A model generated the notes under the pieces. The model searched no databases. It was not told the origin of the DNA and was given only the letters and a program-made list of their open reading frames with translations. The position numbers were made by a program, and so were the translations under genes. A stretch of 64,000 nt of DNA, from positions 5,146,001 through 5,210,000 of the forward strand of contig OZ244969.1 in the NCBI GenBank assembly GCA_965222725.1. The letters are read 5' to 3'. Shown piece by piece: positions 34,125 through 42,475 of this stretch (positions are counted from its first letter, which is position 1; each line of letters opens with the position of its first letter). Source of the DNA: GCA-2748575 sp965222725. GTDB taxonomy: Bacteria; Pseudomonadota; Gammaproteobacteria; Pseudomonadales; Ketobacteraceae.

Positions 34125-35522
34125 CTAGAAATCCGCCACCCCAGGCACCCGCGGATACGGAATCGCATCCCGCACATTCTCCATACCCGTGATGTAGTTC
34201 AGCAGGCGCTCAAACCCCAGCCCGAATCCTCCATGGGGCACAGTCCCATAACGCCGCAGATCCCGGTACCACCACAGCTCATCGCTGATTCCCATGGCCT
34301 GCATCTTGGCATCCAGCCTGTCCAGGCGCTCTTCCCGCTGGCTGCCGCCAATAATCTCCCCGATTCCAGGGGCCAGCACATCCATGGCAGCACAGGTTTT
34401 GCCATCTTCGTTTTCGCGCATGTAGAAGGCTTTGATTTCCTTGGGGTAATTGGTAATGATCACGGGGCCCTTTACGTGCTCTTCCGCCAGGTAGCGCTCG
34501 TGCTCCGATTGCAGGTCCATGCCCCACTCCACCGGGAACTCAAAGGTCTTTTTCGTGTTCTGCAGCAGTTTCACCGCGTCTGTGTAGTCGATTCGCTCAA
34601 AATCCTTTTGAACCAGCTGTTCCAGGCGGCTGATGGCATCCTTCTGGATCATTTTCTGGAAGAATGCCATGTCGTCCTCCCGCTCTTCCAGCACCGCGCT
34701 GAATACGTACTTGAGGAATGACTCCGACACCGACGCCACCTGGTCCAGATCGGCAAACGCAATTTCCGGCTCAATCATCCAGAATTCCGCCAAGTGGCGG
34801 CTGGTGTGAGAGTTCTCCGCACGAAATGTAGGGCCAAAAGTGTATACCCGCGACATAGCAAGGCAGTAGGCTTCCACATTCAGCTGGCCCGACACAGTCA
34901 GAAAGCTCTCTCCACCAAAAAAATCCTGGGAGAAATCCACTTCGCCACCCTCGGTGCGCGGCAGATTGGTCAGGTCCAGGGTACTGACTCGGAACAGTTC
35001 CCCTGCACCCTCACAGTCACTGCCGGTAATAATGGGGGTATTCACCCACATAAAACCGTTTTCGTGAAAATAGCGGTGAATAGCCTGTGCTGCAGAATGA
35101 CGGATTCGGGTCATGGCGCCAAAGGTATTGGTACGTGGGCGCAGGTGTGCCACCGTGCGCAGGTACTCAAAGGTGTGTCGCTTTTTAGCTACCGGGTAGG
35201 ATTCCGGGTCATCCACCCAGCCCAGCACTTGCAGCGTCTGCGCCTGGATTTCTACCGCCTGACCCTGCCCCTGGGAAGCCACCAGTGTGCCCTGAACCAC
35301 CACACTGCAACCGGCCGACAGGTGCCTGATCTCTGACTCATAGTTTTCCAGATTCTGGTCGGCAATCACCTGAATACCATCAAAACAGGAACCGTCGTGC
35401 ACGTTAATAAAGGAAAATCCGCCTTTTGAGTCCCGCCGGGTTCTTACCCAGCCCCGCAGGGTAATGGACTGATCTTCCGCGGGGGTTTTGAGCAAATCAA
35501 CGATTCTGGGCTGCCATTCCAT
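34125..35522 (-). CDS. asnS: Asparaginyl-tRNA synthetase
   Basis: This class IIb aminoacyl-tRNA synthetase charges tRNA-Asn. An N-terminal OB-fold anticodon-binding domain (about 10-105) is followed by the class II catalytic domain. Motif 2 region FRAENSHTSRHLAEFWMIEPE and motif 3 GGFGLGFERLL are clear, with the C-terminal AIPYPRVPG typical of AsnRS rather than AspRS. At 465 aa it has normal length. GGAG precedes the ATG. Base composition returns to the host level here, marking the right edge of the accessory island. Confidence 0.98.
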   Translation of the reverse strand: MEWQPRIVDLLKTPAEDQSITLRGWVRTRRDSKGGFSFINVHDGSCFDGIQVIADQNLENYESEIRHLSAGCSVVVQGTLVASQGQGQAVEIQAQTLQVLGWVDDPESYPVAKKRHTFEYLRTVAHLRPRTNTFGAMTRIRHSAAQAIHRYFHENGFMWVNTPIITGSDCEGAGELFRVSTLDLTNLPRTEGGEVDFSQDFFGGESFLTVSGQLNVEAYCLAMSRVYTFGPTFRAENSHTSRHLAEFWMIEPEIAFADLDQVASVSESFLKYVFSAVLEEREDDMAFFQKMIQKDAISRLEQLVQKDFERIDYTDAVKLLQNTKKTFEFPVEWGMDLQSEHERYLAEEHVKGPVIITNYPKEIKAFYMRENEDGKTCAAMDVLAPGIGEIIGGSQREERLDRLDAKMQAMGISDELWWYRDLRRYGTVPHGGFGLGFERLLNYITGMENVRDAIPYPRVPGVADF

Positions 35523-35731
35523 AAGGGCTCCTTGGGTTATTCTGCAGAAATATCAACGAGATACTGTATACCAACTATTATGGATCAGTCTCACAGTTTC
35601 AACAGGGCTTCGGCAAAAAAACCTAAAAATCAGCTGCTTAAGGTTATTTTCTTATTAACCCCCTCAGGAGGTGGCAGACCACACAGGCTGTCTATACTTT
35701 AAATACATTCAACAGTTTATGGACAGAATCT

Positions 35732-36772
35732 ATGTTGCTGAGAGCTTGCATTATTGCTCTGACATTATGGGGAACAACGGCACAGGCAGCCGACCAGGCC
35801 AAGGTGCTACGCCTGTTTATCTGGGAGGATTACTTTCCTGAATCCGTTATCGAATCTTTTGAAGCAACGCACGGCATTCGCGTTGAACAGGTGTACTACG
35901 AAACCGATGAACTGAAAGATGAAACCCTGATTAACACCAACGGTGGCGAAGGCATGGATCTGATGGTGGGATCGCGGGCATCTTTTCGGGAATATGCAAA
36001 ATATGGCTGGCTCAGCCGCTTCCCCGCTGAGCCACCAGCCAATATGCAGAACATTGAAAAGCGCTGGCTGCCCAAGGGCGAACTGAAAGGCGTGTCCGTG
36101 CCCTACCTGTGGGGAACGGTAGGTATTGGATACCGCAAAGACAAGGTACCCGAACCTTTAACCGACTGGATGGACCTGTTCAAGCCCAATGACCCTTTAA
36201 AACAAAAAATCATGATGACTAACGACAGCCGCGACACGATAGGCCTGGCACTAAAGTCTCTGGGTTACTCCATTAACTCCACCAGCAAAAGCGAGCTGAA
36301 AGAAGCTGAATCTCTGTTGCTGGCACAAAAGCCCTATGTAAAAGCTTACTCTTACCCTGAATTGGACGAATCATCCCAGCTGGTCACCGGCGAAATCTGG
36401 GCCTGCCTGTTGTATAACGGTGATGCGATTGCACTGAAGGACCTGAACGAAAACATTGATTTTGTGGTGCCCCCCAGCGGCACCAATCTCTGGGTTGACG
36501 ATATTGCCGTTCTTAAAAAATCCACCCATCAGGAGGATGCCTGGACCTTTGTAAACTACATCAACGAGCCCAAAGTAGCGGCGTCCATCGCTGCCCACCT
36601 GTACTATGCCACGCCCAACAAAGCTGCCAGGCAGCACCTGGAAAAGTCATTTCTGGAGGACAAGCGAATTTACCCGAGTCAGACCACACTGGAAAACTCC
36701 GAGTTCTTCAAACCCCTGTCCGCTCAGCAGAACAAGCAGCGTAATGACATCTTCCTCAAGGTATTGAACTGA
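35732..36772 (+). CDS. PotD/NspS-like periplasmic polyamine-binding protein
   Basis: This 346-residue extracellular solute-binding protein has a signal peptide (residues 1-19, ending AQA before ADQ). The family pattern LRLFIWEDYFPESVIESFEATHGI is that of spermidine/putrescine-binding proteins, and WVDDIAVLKKS and FVNYINEP are also typical. No ABC permease or ATPase gene is nearby. Instead the stop is followed after five bases by a membrane GGDEF-EAL gene, as in Vibrio cholerae nspS-mbaA. There NspS carries norspermidine or spermidine signals to MbaA. The role here is therefore likely sensing, not uptake; the ligand is inferred. Confidence 0.87.
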   Translation: MLLRACIIALTLWGTTAQAADQAKVLRLFIWEDYFPESVIESFEATHGIRVEQVYYETDELKDETLINTNGGEGMDLMVGSRASFREYAKYGWLSRFPAEPPANMQNIEKRWLPKGELKGVSVPYLWGTVGIGYRKDKVPEPLTDWMDLFKPNDPLKQKIMMTNDSRDTIGLALKSLGYSINSTSKSELKEAESLLLAQKPYVKAYSYPELDESSQLVTGEIWACLLYNGDAIALKDLNENIDFVVPPSGTNLWVDDIAVLKKSTHQEDAWTFVNYINEPKVAASIAAHLYYATPNKAARQHLEKSFLEDKRIYPSQTTLENSEFFKPLSAQQNKQRNDIFLKVLN

Positions 36773-36777
36773 AGAAG

Positions 36778-39237
36778 ATGAAACTGCAAACCAAAATACT
36801 CGGCATACTGATACCACTGATTATTCTGCCAATGATTCTGGTGGGAACGGTGGCCTATCAGCAAATCAACACCATTGCCATGAGCAATGCCAAAGGCCAT
36901 ATAGAAACCCTGTTAAACCAGATCAAGTTCAATCTGCAAACCCATTTATGGCGGGCAGAAAAATCGCTGGACTATATCGCTAGTGACTCTTTATTCAAAC
37001 AATACGTGAACGCTAACGAAACCCAGCGTTATGCCCTGTTCTACAAGCCTTTGGTCAAATCGCTGCAAAGCCTGCAGCAAACCCAGCCCGAATACCTGGA
37101 AATCAAGATTCTTTTTGCCGATGGCAGTGAAGACATCAGCATAGAATCACCGGACATGGGTGATCTGTCCACGGAGCACATTACCGAAAGCATCGTTAAA
37201 CAGCTCCGCATTACACCGGATGAGCACACCATTATGCTCAACAAAAACGCAGCAGCTGACAAGGGCTCGGTATTGATAACCAAACCCGTGTACAGAAATA
37301 ACAATGAAGGTACAGCCACAACCCTGTTTGGCCACCTGTTAATAAATATGGACCTGGGTTTTATTAACCAGTTACCCATGGGCAATAAAGTAGACATTGC
37401 GCCGGAGCTGCTGATTACCAATGATCAGGGAGAAGTGTTCTACACTTCGGCCCCTGACCTGCAGGACTTTGGCAAACGGCTGTCGCGTTCGAATATTCGC
37501 ACCAAAAACTTTTTTACCCTGACCGAAAGCCTGCATCATGACCAAACCATGCTGGCGATTACCCATAATATCGAAAGCAACATTTACGCCACCGGCATTA
37601 TTTCCAAAAGCCGATTGATAGCCGGCGCCAAGGAACTCAACCAGGTGGTGATTCTGGTGACCGTCAGCATGACGTTACTGTTTGCACTGGTGCTGTTCAC
37701 TGTTATCCGGATTCTGGTCACCACGCCACTGGCCCGCCTGAGCCGCATTGCTCATGATATTTCTGACGGGGACATGGATTCGGAAATCGATATCGACCAG
37801 GAAGACGAAGTGGGCGAACTGGCAAAAGCCTTCCAGACCATGCGCGTGAATCTGAAACATTCCACTCAGCAGATTGAAGAGCTGGCCTACTACGATTCCC
37901 TTACCGGTCTGCCCAACAAGATCACCTTTATCGAAACCATCCAGATTCTGCTGGCTCAGGCAAAGGAAAACGACGAACCCATCGCCGTGCTGTTTTTTGA
38001 TCTGGATAACTTTAAAAACATCAATGACGGACTTGGCCACGACATGGGTGACTTGCTGTTACAGGAAGTGAGCCATCGCCTGAAGGATTGCATTCGTGCC
38101 TCCGATTTGCTGGAAAGAGCGGCCAACCTGCCGGAAGACACCCGCTCCAACCTGATTGCCCGTATGGGTGGCGATGAGTTCACCCTGGTGCTGTCGCAAA
38201 TCAACAGCATTGAAGAAGCCTCGATTGTAGCGGTACGTATTCTATCCAAGCTGTCGCAACCATTCATGCTGGAAGATCACGAAATCTATATTGGTGCCAG
38301 TATCGGCATTGCCTGTTACCCCCATGATGGGGATACACCGGAAGTGTTGTTAAAGCACGCTGACATTGCCATGTACGAAGCCAAAGCCCGTGGCAAAAAC
38401 AACTTTCAGTATTTTGATCATAAGATGAATGAACCGGTGTCGGAGCGGCTGGCGCTGGAATCCAGCATGCGGGCAGCACTGGATAACGACGAATTCCGTA
38501 TCGTGTTCCAGCCACGGGTTCCCATGACCCAAAACCACCGTTACGAATTTGAGGCCCTGATACGCTGGCAGCATCCGGAAAAAGGTTTTGTCAGCCCCGG
38601 GCTCTTTATTCCGGTGGCAGAAGAAACCGGCTTTATACAGCACATCGGCGACTGGATGCTGGACCGGGCGTGCGAGCAAATCCGCAAATGGCTGGATAAT
38701 GGTTACGAGGATGTGATGGTATCCATCAACCTGTCGCCGGTGCAGTTCAACTATGGCAGCCCCAGTAATTCTGTGCGCAATGCCCTGTCCAAGTACGATC
38801 TGCACCCCCGGCATCTGGAACTGGAAATTACCGAAAGCGGCCTGATGCAGAATGAAAACACCGCCGCCAACCTGCTCAGTTCGTTAAAAGAGATCGGTAT
38901 TCGTATTGCGCTGGATGATTTCGGCACCGGTTATTCGTCTCTGGCTTACCTGCTGCGTTTTCCTATCGATACGTTAAAGATCGATCGTGCCTTTATTCGC
39001 AATCTTACCGAAAACCCCCAGGCAGTCTCGGTGCTCAAAACCATCGTTGGACTGGCCGAATCACTGGAGCTGGAAACGGTGGCGGAAGGTGTGGAAACCG
39101 AGGAACAACTGGCCATTGTCCGTGAAATGGGTTGTAACATTATTCAAGGTTTCTTGTTTGCCAAACCCACCCACTGCGACGAGGCAATGGGCTTTTTCGA
39201 CGAACTCTATGAAGAGAGGCTCCGAGCCAAAAGCTAA
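36778..39237 (+). CDS. MbaA-like membrane GGDEF-EAL c-di-GMP enzyme
   Basis: This 819-residue inner-membrane receptor has a helix at about 7-27, a periplasmic sensor domain (about 30-285), a second helix (about 290-315), HAMP (about 315-368), GGDEF (about 375-545) and EAL (about 555-810). Both active sites look intact: RMGGDEF in the cyclase, and EALIRW, DDFGTGYSS and AEGVE in the phosphodiesterase. The RxxD inhibitory site is not present before GGDEF, where the residues are TRSN. It likely makes or degrades c-di-GMP depending on contact with the upstream binding protein. It is encoded in the same operon with a five-base gap. Confidence 0.92.
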   Translation: MKLQTKILGILIPLIILPMILVGTVAYQQINTIAMSNAKGHIETLLNQIKFNLQTHLWRAEKSLDYIASDSLFKQYVNANETQRYALFYKPLVKSLQSLQQTQPEYLEIKILFADGSEDISIESPDMGDLSTEHITESIVKQLRITPDEHTIMLNKNAAADKGSVLITKPVYRNNNEGTATTLFGHLLINMDLGFINQLPMGNKVDIAPELLITNDQGEVFYTSAPDLQDFGKRLSRSNIRTKNFFTLTESLHHDQTMLAITHNIESNIYATGIISKSRLIAGAKELNQVVILVTVSMTLLFALVLFTVIRILVTTPLARLSRIAHDISDGDMDSEIDIDQEDEVGELAKAFQTMRVNLKHSTQQIEELAYYDSLTGLPNKITFIETIQILLAQAKENDEPIAVLFFDLDNFKNINDGLGHDMGDLLLQEVSHRLKDCIRASDLLERAANLPEDTRSNLIARMGGDEFTLVLSQINSIEEASIVAVRILSKLSQPFMLEDHEIYIGASIGIACYPHDGDTPEVLLKHADIAMYEAKARGKNNFQYFDHKMNEPVSERLALESSMRAALDNDEFRIVFQPRVPMTQNHRYEFEALIRWQHPEKGFVSPGLFIPVAEETGFIQHIGDWMLDRACEQIRKWLDNGYEDVMVSINLSPVQFNYGSPSNSVRNALSKYDLHPRHLELEITESGLMQNENTAANLLSSLKEIGIRIALDDFGTGYSSLAYLLRFPIDTLKIDRAFIRNLTENPQAVSVLKTIVGLAESLELETVAEGVETEEQLAIVREMGCNIIQGFLFAKPTHCDEAMGFFDELYEERLRAKS

Positions 39238-39280
39238 GAGTTAAAGTGAAGGAGAAGGTGAATATGAAGAGCTACCCGCA

Positions 39281-40033
39281 TTAATGCTTTCTCCCCGGCC
39301 GGCTTAACCTCAACCAGACACCGGACACTGCCAGTACCGCCAATATTATTGCTACCAGATCCACAAACCACACACCCCAATCACCAAACAAACGACCGGA
39401 ATGCAAATCCAGTAAAAACCGTTCCCAGGTAATATCGGCGATTACCCGGTCTGCTGCGATAGCCTCAGCGATATTCACGGGCAGGGTCTGCGGCTTAACG
39501 GATTGTATAGCGGCAGCATTCGACAATGGCAGCCAGCTGAAGGCATCCACATCGAACTGATATTGCCTGAATCTGCCCTGCACCAGCGCCACTGAGCTGG
39601 CACTGTCTTTACCCTGCAACGACAGCAGCGGCTCCGGAATATCCACACTGCTTTCGATCAGCTCACCGGAAGCCGTGAACAGATAAAGAATGTCCTGGCA
39701 AATGGCCAGAATCATACCATCCAGCGCGACAGCCCCAATCAATGGCGGTGCACAACGGCCTATCCCCGAATTATTAAAAAACAGTTGCCGTTCGGATTCC
39801 ACCAGCCACTGTTCCCCTGCCTGAAAGCCTTCCCCGGGCAGCGCCGGCTCAATGCCATACAAAGGCAGCGCCCACGAAGGCGCAGGATCATGGTCCAGCG
39901 ACAGGGAATTACCGTGATTTAGCGCGATGCCGGTTCCCACCAGCACTAACACAAACAATGCAGCAGCCAAACCAAGGGTCCGGTGCCATTTCAGAAAGAA
40001 TATACGAATTTTACGACGGGGAGTGACGCTCAT
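39281..40033 (-). CDS. PepSY-domain membrane protein
   Basis: This 250-residue protein belongs to the PepSY-associated membrane family. One helix lies at about 18-38 with conserved WHRTLGLAAALFVLVLVGTGIALNH features, and another near the C-terminus (VDLVAIILAVLAVSGVWLRL). The region between is periplasmic. Such proteins often accompany iron or flavin redox systems. The gene is 24 bases downstream of the FMN-binding protein gene on the same strand. An electron-transfer role from inner membrane to periplasm is possible but not shown by catalytic motifs. Confidence 0.82.
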   Translation of the reverse strand: MSVTPRRKIRIFFLKWHRTLGLAAALFVLVLVGTGIALNHGNSLSLDHDPAPSWALPLYGIEPALPGEGFQAGEQWLVESERQLFFNNSGIGRCAPPLIGAVALDGMILAICQDILYLFTASGELIESSVDIPEPLLSLQGKDSASSVALVQGRFRQYQFDVDAFSWLPLSNAAAIQSVKPQTLPVNIAEAIAADRVIADITWERFLLDLHSGRLFGDWGVWFVDLVAIILAVLAVSGVWLRLSRPGRKH

Positions 40034-40057
40034 GGATTCCGGTCAGGCGTTTTAGGG

Positions 40058-40579
40058 TTATCCGTTTTCGAGTGCCTGACTATGCAAGTAAAGTGCGAGC
40101 GCTGCAACTTTTTTTACAGCGCGAACAGACAGAGTGGCGCCGGTCACACCATCTATGATTTTATTCAGCTCGTAATCACTGGTCAGGTTTACGCCCTGAA
40201 ACTGTTCAGTAAAAAAGGGATAGCGTACTTCCCAGCCCCGGCTTTCGCGGAATTCAAGGATACTGACCTGCTTGATTTGCTGGTCTTTCACCGCAATACC
40301 AATGGTAATGGGCCGCTCCTTGCCAATTTCATCAAGAATCCAGGCCGTGGTGGTGCCGCTCTTCCAGTAACTTACCCTCAGTCCGGCGTAGTCATGGTGA
40401 AGAATTTCTTTTGCCTTGTCTTTAATGGTGGATGTCAGCCAAAGCTTGTCCTTGCTGTATTCCGCGCCATCAAAGGCCTGGGACAGAAAGTCTTCCTGCG
40501 ACAGGTACTGCTCCGCAATGGCAGCATTCCAACTGCCGGCAAGCAAGATCAAAAAAATGAAAGGCCTGAAATACTTCAC
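40058..40579 (-). CDS. Periplasmic FMN-binding domain protein
   Basis: This 173-residue secreted protein has a signal peptide (about 1-22, AAIA before EQ) and an FMN-binding domain like that of RnfG/NqrC. The flavinylation motif DGVTGATLSVRAVKK lies near residue 145, so a covalent FMN on Thr is expected if ApbE is present. The start is a GTG with GAGG in front. It sits between the porin and PepSY genes, so the three may form a small redox or uptake unit at the cell envelope. Confidence 0.85.
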   Translation of the reverse strand: MKYFRPFIFLILLAGSWNAAIAEQYLSQEDFLSQAFDGAEYSKDKLWLTSTIKDKAKEILHHDYAGLRVSYWKSGTTTAWILDEIGKERPITIGIAVKDQQIKQVSILEFRESRGWEVRYPFFTEQFQGVNLTSDYELNKIIDGVTGATLSVRAVKKVAALALYLHSQALENG

Positions 40580-40653
40580 GTTTTTACGCCTCGGTTAACG
40601 CACAAAAGCGCCGCCCGCAGTGCGGGCAGCGCTTTGACTGATACAGCCGGGGA

Positions 40654-41820
40654 TTAGTAGCTCCAGCCAATGCCAAGGTTGATGGAATCACCACCACCGC
40701 CGCTAGCATTATCAACATCCTGATAATCGGTTTTTATGACTACGGTATCGGCCAACCAGTAGTTCAAACCAAAAGTTTGGGCCTCAACTTCCGATTTATC
40801 GTTATCGCCAGCATCTCGATCATATTCAGAGTAACGGGCAAACACGCCCAGATCAGGCATCACTTTGTAGGAACCTTCTACGTAGTAACCTTCTTGCTGG
40901 CCCTGACCGGTGTTCTTGGGCAACTCTCCGTCAATTTCCCATTCAGTCCACAGAGCGCGTACACCGAAGGCTCCAATGTTATAGATTGCATGGGCTTCGA
41001 TCAGGTCAGCAGAGTTATCTTCACCTGTGGTTCCCTGGGAAATATCCTGCTGATGTTGGTAAGTCAAAGCTACTTCCAAACCTTTAACACCGGTATATTT
41101 TAGACGACCCGTGTAAGCTAGGTCTTCCGCCACAGCTTCAGCCGATTTCTGACGGCCAGAGCGAATATCCTCCAAGCCAACACCATCCTGCGCAACATTC
41201 AAGCCACTGTGAACGGCCAAGTTATAGCTCAGACCACCACCGATCTCACCTTGAGCCATCACACCTGTTTCCCACCAGGTAGTCGGGATAATTTTGTTTT
41301 CTACCAGGTTACGCTCAACCCCGTAGAAAGTGTCAGGTTCGTGAGTTTCATTCAGAATACCCACAGGAATCAGGAACTGACCCATTACCAATGACTGACG
41401 ATCAGCAAAATCCCACTCGATGTAGGCTTGCTCCAGTTCGATCTCACCTGGCTTATCTTCACCATTGCCGGCGAGTCCGTGCTCCAGCTCGAACTCAGAA
41501 AAAAAACGAACATCTTCGGTAAACTCATGACCGATATAGATAACAAAGCGGTGCGCATCCACCTGATCGTCGCTGCGCTTCTTGTGATTAAAATGATGTT
41601 CCCCATAACCACCAATGGTGGTTTTGGTGAACCACTGGCCCATCCCCTGGGAAGCGCTCTTGTCTTCCAGCGCATCCGCCAGTGCTTCGATCTGTTTCTG
41701 CTGCTCAGACAGCTGGTCCTGCAGTTTTTTGATTTTCAGTGAATTAAGGTCATCATTCGCAGCCATTGCATTGGCAGCTGCCACAGACAGAGCCAAGGCC
41801 CCCAACATTGCTTTTTTCAT
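40654..41820 (-). CDS. Outer-membrane porin with N-terminal coiled coil
   Basis: This 388-residue protein has a signal peptide (about 1-21, ANAMA before ANDD), a short coiled coil (about 25-55, LKIKKLQDQLSEQQKQIEALADALED) and a beta-barrel with alternating hydrophobic strands ending in LGIGWSY. It resembles phosphate-selective or general porins with a trimerising coiled coil. ATG 41820 is used because GGGAGATCC precedes it and the signal peptide then starts properly; an upstream in-frame start would add 15 residues. The substrate is unknown. The gene leads the porin, FMN-protein, PepSY order. Confidence 0.85.
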   Translation of the reverse strand: MKKAMLGALALSVAAANAMAANDDLNSLKIKKLQDQLSEQQKQIEALADALEDKSASQGMGQWFTKTTIGGYGEHHFNHKKRSDDQVDAHRFVIYIGHEFTEDVRFFSEFELEHGLAGNGEDKPGEIELEQAYIEWDFADRQSLVMGQFLIPVGILNETHEPDTFYGVERNLVENKIIPTTWWETGVMAQGEIGGGLSYNLAVHSGLNVAQDGVGLEDIRSGRQKSAEAVAEDLAYTGRLKYTGVKGLEVALTYQHQQDISQGTTGEDNSADLIEAHAIYNIGAFGVRALWTEWEIDGELPKNTGQGQQEGYYVEGSYKVMPDLGVFARYSEYDRDAGDNDKSEVEAQTFGLNYWLADTVVIKTDYQDVDNASGGGGDSINLGIGWSY

Positions 41821-41953
41821 TGGATCTCCCATTTTCCTCTCAGGTCTTACTGGATAGGGGCTCATTATGCATACAGTTAACGCGTATGCAACTTGTTCTT
41901 ATTTACAAATGTGAAAACGAATGATTTTGGTCACCCTTTTGGTTACCGCCCAT

Positions 41954-41993
41954 AAAAAAACGCCTGTCTCCGAAGGGAAACAGGCGTTTTTTT
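41954..41993. terminator. Bidirectional terminator after grxD
   Basis: Seven A, then CGCCTGT pairing with ACAGGCG and seven T around a 12-base loop. It follows the grxD stop on the minus strand and lies in front of the porin gene, isolating the two. Confidence 0.92.
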
Positions 41994-42034
41994 GATCTGC
42001 TCGCTGTTATCTATCTGATGTCAGGCAGGCGCCC

Positions 42035-42364
42035 TTACTCAGATTCCTGGGCCGGAGAAGCCTCCTCCACCAGGGTTTTCAGCTCGCCGTTCTGGGCCAT
42101 TTCCAGAATTATATCGCTGCCGCCCAGCAATTCGCCCTTCACCCACAGCTGCGGAAAGGTGGGCCAGTTGGCGTATTTGGGCAGCTCAGAACGAATTTCC
42201 GGGTGCTCCAGAATGTTCACGTAAGCAAAGGGACGGCCTACTGACATCAGGGCTTCCACCGCTCGGGCAGAAAAACCGCACTGGGGAAACTGCGGCGAGC
42301 CTTTCATGTAAAGAATCACTGCGTTGTTTTCGATCTGATCTTTGATTGTTTCAACAATATCCAT
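42035..42364 (-). CDS. grxD: Monothiol glutaredoxin, Grx4 type
   Basis: This 109-residue glutaredoxin has the monothiol active site CGFS (in QFPQCGFSARAVE). The glutathione-binding segments WPTFPQLWVKGELLGGSD are also present. Such proteins bind a 2Fe-2S cluster as dimers and pass clusters during Fe-S protein assembly. Length and spacing match GrxD. AAAGGAAAG lies before the ATG. The gene stands alone with a terminator behind it. Confidence 0.96.
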   Translation of the reverse strand: MDIVETIKDQIENNAVILYMKGSPQFPQCGFSARAVEALMSVGRPFAYVNILEHPEIRSELPKYANWPTFPQLWVKGELLGGSDIILEMAQNGELKTLVEEASPAQESE

Positions 42365-42475
42365 AACTTTCCTTTTTGCTACAAAGACTTAGCTGGTTTT
42401 TCATAGAAATAAAACATAAAAACCGGGGCATCTCACAGCCGTAATACTTGACTATTTTACCAAAGTATTAAGTGA

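Noticed and set aside
41917..41935. A Fur box upstream of the porin gene
   Set aside because: Only about 11 of 19 positions match the Fur consensus, mostly in one half; this is too weak to call.
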